A stretch of DNA of 8,407 nt, taken from NCBI GenBank assembly GCA_045638685.1, contig JAZUBT010000031.1, positions 1-8,407 on the forward strand. The letters are read 5' to 3'. Of the stretch, positions 4,685-8,407 are shown one piece after another; positions within the stretch are counted from its first letter, which is position 1; the number at the start of each line of letters is the position of its first letter. The notes beneath the pieces were generated by a model. The model was not told where the DNA came from and made no database searches. It saw only the letters and a list, made by a program, of their open reading frames with translations. The translations under genes were made by a program, and so were the position numbers. Source of the DNA: SIG673 sp045638685. GTDB taxonomy: Bacteria; Bacillota; Clostridia; Oscillospirales; CAG-272.

Positions 4685-5356
4685 ATGACAACAAAACTGT
4701 TTTTTGAAGCAATATTTAAATTTCTGCTCGGCGTCGTTTTGGTCGGAGCGCTTATATTCCTTCCCGCAGGCACGCTTTTATTCCTTAACGGGTGGATTTT
4801 CATGGGTATTCTTTTTATTCCGATGTTTTTTGCGGGTACCGTAATGATGTTCAAAAACCCCGCGCTGCTGAAATCACGACTTGACGCAAAGGAAAAGGAG
4901 CGACAGCAGAGTATCGTCATAAAGCTCAGCGGTCTTATGTTTCTTATAGGATTTATCCTTTCCGGGTTTAACTACCGCTTTGGCTGGTACACCCTCCCCC
5001 TGCCTGTTTCGATAGTCTTTTCCGCGCTCTTTATACTTGCGTACGTCCTATACGCCGAGGTGCTTCGCGAAAATACTTACCTCAGCCGCACGATAGAGGT
5101 TAAAGAAAACCAAAAGGTTATAGACACGGGGCTGTACGGTATTGTACGCCACCCAATGTACAGTATAACGCTTCTTCTCTTTATCTCGATCCCGCTCATT
5201 TTAGGCTCACTGTACGCGCTACCCGTTTTCCTTTTCTATCCTTTTATAATCGCAGCTCGGATAAGACACGAGGAAGCCTTCCTCGAAAAGGAGCTTGCGG
5301 GTTACGCAGAATACAAGCAAAAGGTAAAATACCGACTTGTTCCATTCATTTGGTAA
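4685..5356 (+). CDS. Isoprenylcysteine carboxyl methyltransferase-like membrane protein
   Basis: A 223-residue integral membrane protein with hydrophobic segments at about 10-30, 35-55, 82-97, 105-124 and 160-191. The C-terminal half has the hallmarks of the ICMT/phospholipid methyltransferase superfamily. GLYGIVRHPMYS (149-160) and RIRHEEAFLEKEL (192-204) are the parts of the fold that bind S-adenosylmethionine. The ending, YAEYKQKVKYRLVPFIW, is also typical. The family methylates lipids or prenylated groups, but bacteria generally lack prenyl-cysteine proteins, so the true substrate is unknown. AAAGG lies 11 bases before the ATG. The gene starts 41 bp after the channel and ends 30 bp before the hydrolase, suggesting one transcript. 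Confidence 0.85.
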   Translation: MTTKLFFEAIFKFLLGVVLVGALIFLPAGTLLFLNGWIFMGILFIPMFFAGTVMMFKNPALLKSRLDAKEKERQQSIVIKLSGLMFLIGFILSGFNYRFGWYTLPLPVSIVFSALFILAYVLYAEVLRENTYLSRTIEVKENQKVIDTGLYGIVRHPMYSITLLLFISIPLILGSLYALPVFLFYPFIIAARIRHEEAFLEKELAGYAEYKQKVKYRLVPFIW

Positions 5357-5386
5357 AATTGAAAGTTAAAACGGGGGTTAACAGAA

Positions 5387-6196
5387 ATGCTATACGGCGC
5401 AAAAGAACGCATATTAGAGCTTGAAAATAAACGGCTGCGGTACATCACCTTCGGAAAGGGCGAAAAACCTCTTATTATGATACAGGGGCTGAACACACGC
5501 AGTATTAAGGGCGCGGCGCTCCCTCTTGCTTTTATGTACCGTGTTTTTGCAAAGGAATATAGGGTGTTTCTTTTTGACCGCAGAGAGGCGGTGGGCGAAA
5601 ATATAACGGTACGCGATTTCGCCGCCGATACCGCCGAGGCTATGGATAAGTTAAATCTTAAAAACGCCGACGTTCTCGGAGTATCTGAGGGCGGTATGAT
5701 AGCGCAGCACCTCGCCATAGAACGCCCTGACCTTGTGCGCCGTCTCGTTCTTGCCGTAACCCTTTCAAAAAACAACGACACAGTGTTAGAGGTAATTAAC
5801 GCTTGGACGGAAATGGCGTCTGCGGGAGAAATGAAAAAGCTAATTTACGATATGGCGGAAAAGATGTATTCGGACGCCTATTTAAAGCGATATAAACCGA
5901 TGCTTCCCCTGCTTACAATTTTACAAAAGCCAAAGGACGTACAGCGTTTTATTAACCTCTCGCGCTCCTGTCTTACCTGCAACACCTATGATGAGCTACA
6001 AAAAATAAAATGCCCCGTCCTTGTAATAGGCGGCGCTGAGGATAAGATAGTAGGCGCTGACGCATCGCGCGAAATCGCCGAGAAGCTCGGCTGTAAAATA
6101 CATATATACGAAAATCTCGGACACGCGGCCTATGAGGAAGCGAAGGATTTTAATAAAAGAGTTCTTGAGTTTTTCAAAAAGCCCGATATAACATAA
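5387..6196 (+). CDS. Alpha/beta-fold hydrolase
   Basis: A 269-residue soluble protein without a signal peptide. The nucleophile elbow GVSEGG places the catalytic serine at 100. Asp219 in GGAEDKIVG and His246 in NLGHAAYEEA complete a Ser-Asp-His triad in the expected order and spacing. The strand-end motif usually seen as HG near the oxyanion hole reads IQGLN (32-36), a common variation. A lid region rich in Met and Lys lies at about 130-190. Such enzymes cleave esters, lactones or similar bonds, and the substrate cannot be predicted. A run of five G (5373-5377) nine bases before the ATG serves as an unusual ribosome binding site. It lies 30 bp after the methyltransferase gene and 44 bp before the glycosidase gene, probably in one operon. 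Confidence 0.88.
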   Translation: MLYGAKERILELENKRLRYITFGKGEKPLIMIQGLNTRSIKGAALPLAFMYRVFAKEYRVFLFDRREAVGENITVRDFAADTAEAMDKLNLKNADVLGVSEGGMIAQHLAIERPDLVRRLVLAVTLSKNNDTVLEVINAWTEMASAGEMKKLIYDMAEKMYSDAYLKRYKPMLPLLTILQKPKDVQRFINLSRSCLTCNTYDELQKIKCPVLVIGGAEDKIVGADASREIAEKLGCKIHIYENLGHAAYEEAKDFNKRVLEFFKKPDIT

Positions 6197-6240
6197 AGCT
6201 TTGCTACATACGAAAGGACACAAACCGAAAAGTAACAAAT

Positions 6241-7968
6241 ATGAAAAAAGAAAGACTTGTACATCTATATACAGAGGACGGCGAAAAGCTGTCGAAAACA
6301 CCTTGGGACGTCTATCCAAGACCGCAGCTTAAAAGAGATTCCTTTCTTTCGCTAAGCGGTGAATGGAATATAAAATGTAACGGTGGGTTAGCGGAGACCG
6401 TAACGGTTCCGTTTGCTCCGGAGTCTCTCCTCTCGGGAATCTGTCGCTCTATGGGAAAAGCTCCGTTCCTCGAATACGAAAGGAAATTTTCTCTTCCTAA
6501 AGGTTTTATAAACGAGAGGGTTATTCTGCATTTCGGAGCAGTCGATCAGATAGCCACCGTATCCATTAACGGAACTCCCCTCGGAGAACACCGAGGCGGT
6601 TATCTTCCCTTTTCCTTTGATATTACCGACTACATAAGGGACGAAAATATACTTACAGTAACCGTAAGCGACGAAAACAGCAAAGGACGTCTCCCCTACG
6701 GAAAGCAAAGATACAATAGGGGCGGAATGTGGTACACCCCCGTTAGCGGTATATGGCAAAGCGTCTGGCTTGAAAGCGTACCCGAAAACTATATAAAAAG
6801 CCTACGCATAGAAACGGGCGAGGATTATGTAAGCATATCTGCCGAGGGAGTGAGAAGCGGAGAGCTTACCGTCATGACACCGAGCGGAGAAATTATCTCC
6901 CTGCTTACCGACGGACACGCGCTCATAAAGCTCGAAAATCCGCGCTTATGGTCTCCCGAAAGCCCCTATCTTTATGAATTTACGCTTTGTTCGGGAAAGG
7001 ACTGCATAAGCTCTTATTTCGCCTTACGCACACTTACAACTGAGACCTTTAACGGAATTCCGAGGCTCTGCCTTAACGGAAAGCCTTATTTCTTCCACGC
7101 TCTGCTTGATCAAGGGTACTTCAGCGACGGAATATACACCCCCGCCTCGCCAAAATGTTACGAAAACGATATTCTTACAGCAAAAAGGCTTGGCTTCAAC
7201 ACACTCCGCAAGCACATAAAAATAGAGCCCGAGCTGTTTTATTATTACTGCGACAAATACGGAATGATTGTTTTTCAGGATATGGTAAATAACAGCGGTT
7301 ATTCCTTTCTTCGCGACACCGCTCTGCCTACCGTTTTCGGATTTTTCAGATTTCTCCCCGACAAATGGCTTCACCGCAATAAAAACAATCGCGCGGAATT
7401 TGAAAAAGCTATGGTGGAGACGGTAACGCACCTTTATAACCACCCCTGCATCTGCTACTGGACTGTATTTAACGAGGGTTGGGGACAGTTTTACAGCGAA
7501 AAGATGTATAAGCTTATCAAATCGCTTGACTGCACACGCTTTATCGATACCGCCTCCGGCTGGTTTTCGGGCGCTCCGAGCGACGTTGTAAGTCCTCACG
7601 TATATTTCCGCCCGGTGAAAATAAAGCCGTCGAAAAAGCCGACGCTTCTGTCGGAGTTCGGCGGATACTCGTACAAGGTTCGGGAGCATTCATTTAACCT
7701 TGATAACGAATACGGCTACCGCATTTTTAAGGAGCGCGAGGCTTTCGAGGACGCGCTTGAAGAACTATACGAAAATGAGATAATTCCCGCGATAAGAAAC
7801 GGGCTTTGCGGCTCGGTCTATACACAGCTTTCCGACGTTGAGGACGAAACAAACGGACTTATCACCTACGATAGAAGGGTTCTTAAAGTAACGCCGGAGC
7901 GAATGCTTAATATTGCAAAAAGGCTTTCTAAGGAGCTTGATAAATCGTGTCATTCTGACGAAGATTAA
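6241..7968 (+). CDS. Glycoside hydrolase family 2 (beta-galactosidase/beta-glucuronidase-like)
   Basis: A 575-residue retaining beta-glycosidase with no signal peptide, so it should act on imported oligosaccharides in the cytoplasm. The N-terminal jelly-roll sugar-binding domain spans about 25-180 and includes the family sequence WYTPVSGIWQSVWLE (164-178). An immunoglobulin-like domain follows (about 183-263, with NPRLWSPESPYLYEF). The TIM barrel (about 270-565) holds the acid/base Glu412 in VFNEGWGQF and the nucleophile Glu472 in LLSEFGGYS. The length is near the short beta-glucuronidase-type members and far below LacZ. The exact sugar specificity is not readable. The ATG has only a weak GAAAAG upstream; a better AAAGGA (6213-6218) is 22 bases away, too far to be useful. 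A minus-strand frame of 221 residues inside it is a shadow. Confidence 0.92.
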   Translation: MKKERLVHLYTEDGEKLSKTPWDVYPRPQLKRDSFLSLSGEWNIKCNGGLAETVTVPFAPESLLSGICRSMGKAPFLEYERKFSLPKGFINERVILHFGAVDQIATVSINGTPLGEHRGGYLPFSFDITDYIRDENILTVTVSDENSKGRLPYGKQRYNRGGMWYTPVSGIWQSVWLESVPENYIKSLRIETGEDYVSISAEGVRSGELTVMTPSGEIISLLTDGHALIKLENPRLWSPESPYLYEFTLCSGKDCISSYFALRTLTTETFNGIPRLCLNGKPYFFHALLDQGYFSDGIYTPASPKCYENDILTAKRLGFNTLRKHIKIEPELFYYYCDKYGMIVFQDMVNNSGYSFLRDTALPTVFGFFRFLPDKWLHRNKNNRAEFEKAMVETVTHLYNHPCICYWTVFNEGWGQFYSEKMYKLIKSLDCTRFIDTASGWFSGAPSDVVSPHVYFRPVKIKPSKKPTLLSEFGGYSYKVREHSFNLDNEYGYRIFKEREAFEDALEELYENEIIPAIRNGLCGSVYTQLSDVEDETNGLITYDRRVLKVTPERMLNIAKRLSKELDKSCHSDED

Positions 7969-8102
7969 AAAATCAGCCTCTTTTGTTATCCGCTTTTTCC
8001 CGGTTTTCTCTGCTTCCGCCGAAGGCGCCCTTCTCTATCAATTCGGAGATATTTAAACTCTTTTACGACTTGTTTTAACACTTTTAATTTCTAAATAAAA
8101 AT

Positions 8103-8126
8103 CGCCCCCGCGTTTTTGCGGGGGCG
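8103..8126 (-). terminator. Terminator of the rubredoxin operon, possibly shared
   Basis: A perfect 9-bp G+C-rich stem (8103-8111 with 8118-8126). Read on the minus strand it is followed by GATTTTTATTT, a good intrinsic terminator 12 bp after the rubredoxin stop codon. On the plus strand the run of T comes only after a few bases (AACTGC), so it could stop glycosidase transcripts less well. The 130 bp between the glycosidase and this stem hold no gene that I can support. Confidence 0.85.
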
Positions 8127-8138
8127 AACTGCTTTTTA

Positions 8139-8297
8139 TTACTCCTCTACCTCGAATGCGTCCTTGTCAAGACCGCATACAGGGCAGACGAAATCTGCGG
8201 GAACGTCCTCCCATTCCGTTCCGGGAGCTATTCCGTTTTCCTCGTCTCCTACCTCCGGATCATAAACGTATCCGCAGGGACATACGTACTTTGCCAT
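8139..8297 (-). CDS. Rubredoxin with a CxC first knuckle
   Basis: A 52-residue iron protein that carries single electrons, usually to rubrerythrin or related peroxide/oxygen reductases in anaerobes. The body DPEVGDEENGIAPGTEWEDVP and the second knuckle CPVCGLDKDAF (Cys38, Cys41) are textbook rubredoxin. The first knuckle reads VCPCGYVYD, with Cys6 and Cys8 separated by one residue instead of the usual two. The genomic bases here are clear and the frame stays intact, so this is not an obvious frameshift. It may alter the Fe(SCys)4 geometry and redox potential. AAAAGGAG (8308-8315) precedes the ATG. The probable rubrerythrin gene ends 51 bp upstream, and a strong terminator follows. Confidence 0.93.
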   Translation of the reverse strand: MAKYVCPCGYVYDPEVGDEENGIAPGTEWEDVPADFVCPVCGLDKDAFEVEE

Positions 8298-8348
8298 AGC
8301 GTTAATTCTCCTTTTATACTGTTGTTACCAAAATTCTGTCAATTATTC

Positions 8349-8407
8349 TTATTTACCAAAGTATCTTTCGAGAAGTCCTGCAAATGCCTTGCCGTGTCGA
8401 GCCTCGT
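8349..8407 (-). CDS. Rubrerythrin-type protein, C-terminal fragment (cut by window edge)
   Basis: Only the last 18 residues are in the window: EARHGKAFAGLLERYFGK, then the stop. ExxH followed by a helix ending in LLERYFGK resembles the end of the di-iron four-helix domain of rubrerythrin or the related NADH-peroxidase type, where the Glu and His would be iron ligands. The rubredoxin gene immediately downstream supports this. The pair would reduce hydrogen peroxide using electrons passed through rubredoxin. Which subtype it is cannot be told from the fragment. Confidence 0.7.
   Translation of the reverse strand, partial: EARHGKAFAGLLERYFGK

Noticed and set aside
5302..5781. 159-residue minus-strand open frame
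   Set aside because: It overlaps the ends of the methyltransferase and hydrolase genes. Its Arg/Ser-rich composition is typical of an antisense shadow.
7024..7689. 221-residue minus-strand open frame
   Set aside because: It lies wholly inside the glycosidase gene, which has clear catalytic motifs in the plus frame. It has low-complexity, shadow-like content.
8021..8037. Possible terminator hairpin CGCC-GAA-GGCG after the glycosidase
   Set aside because: The stem is only four base pairs and no T-tract follows. The strong stem at 8103-8126 is a better candidate for ending both transcripts.

Overview
The window looks like chromosome from an anaerobic, low-GC Gram-positive bacterium, most likely a gut-type clostridium. 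The signs are strong AGGAGG-type ribosome binding sites, sigma-A promoters with TATAAT and TTGACA boxes, many A/T-ending codons, and a rubrerythrin/rubredoxin pair typical of anaerobes. No tRNA, rRNA, CRISPR array, transposase or integrase is visible.

Left part (1-2980): an accessory region built like a row of gene cassettes. A 59-bp block with a strong terminator hairpin occurs three times (27-85, 1707-1765, 2771-2829; at most two differences between any pair). In the second and third places it belongs to a much longer repeat (1564-1916 and 2670-2980). That repeat holds, in order, paired GGTGCAA words, a CACGATATT-type short tandem array, the terminator, small hairpins with three-base loops, and an outward-facing promoter. 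Between the repeats lie (i) a DUF6946-like PD-(D/E)XK nuclease-fold protein with a small four-helix membrane protein, and (ii) an HTH / two-helix membrane / zinc-ribbon regulator. The third repeat drives (iii) a hexapeptide-repeat acetyltransferase. The nuclease-like gene has its own strong promoter and a structured leader RNA ending in a terminator that competes with an alternative pairing.

Middle part (2997-7968): a run of plus-strand genes: acetyltransferase, a 55-residue membrane peptide too short for most gene callers, a six-helix voltage-gated K+ channel, an isoprenylcysteine-carboxyl-methyltransferase-like membrane protein, an alpha/beta hydrolase and a cytoplasmic glycoside hydrolase family 2 enzyme. 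From the channel onward, gaps are 30-44 bp with no terminator seen, so these four may be co-transcribed. The last three look richer in G+C than the cassette region.

Right edge (8103-8407, minus strand): the C-terminal end of a probable rubrerythrin followed by a rubredoxin and a strong terminator, an oxygen/peroxide-defence operon convergent with the glycosidase. The rubredoxin has CxC instead of CxxC in its first metal-binding knuckle.

The most interesting elements are the cassette-like repeat architecture without a visible recombinase, and the structured attenuator-like leader in front of the nuclease-like gene.
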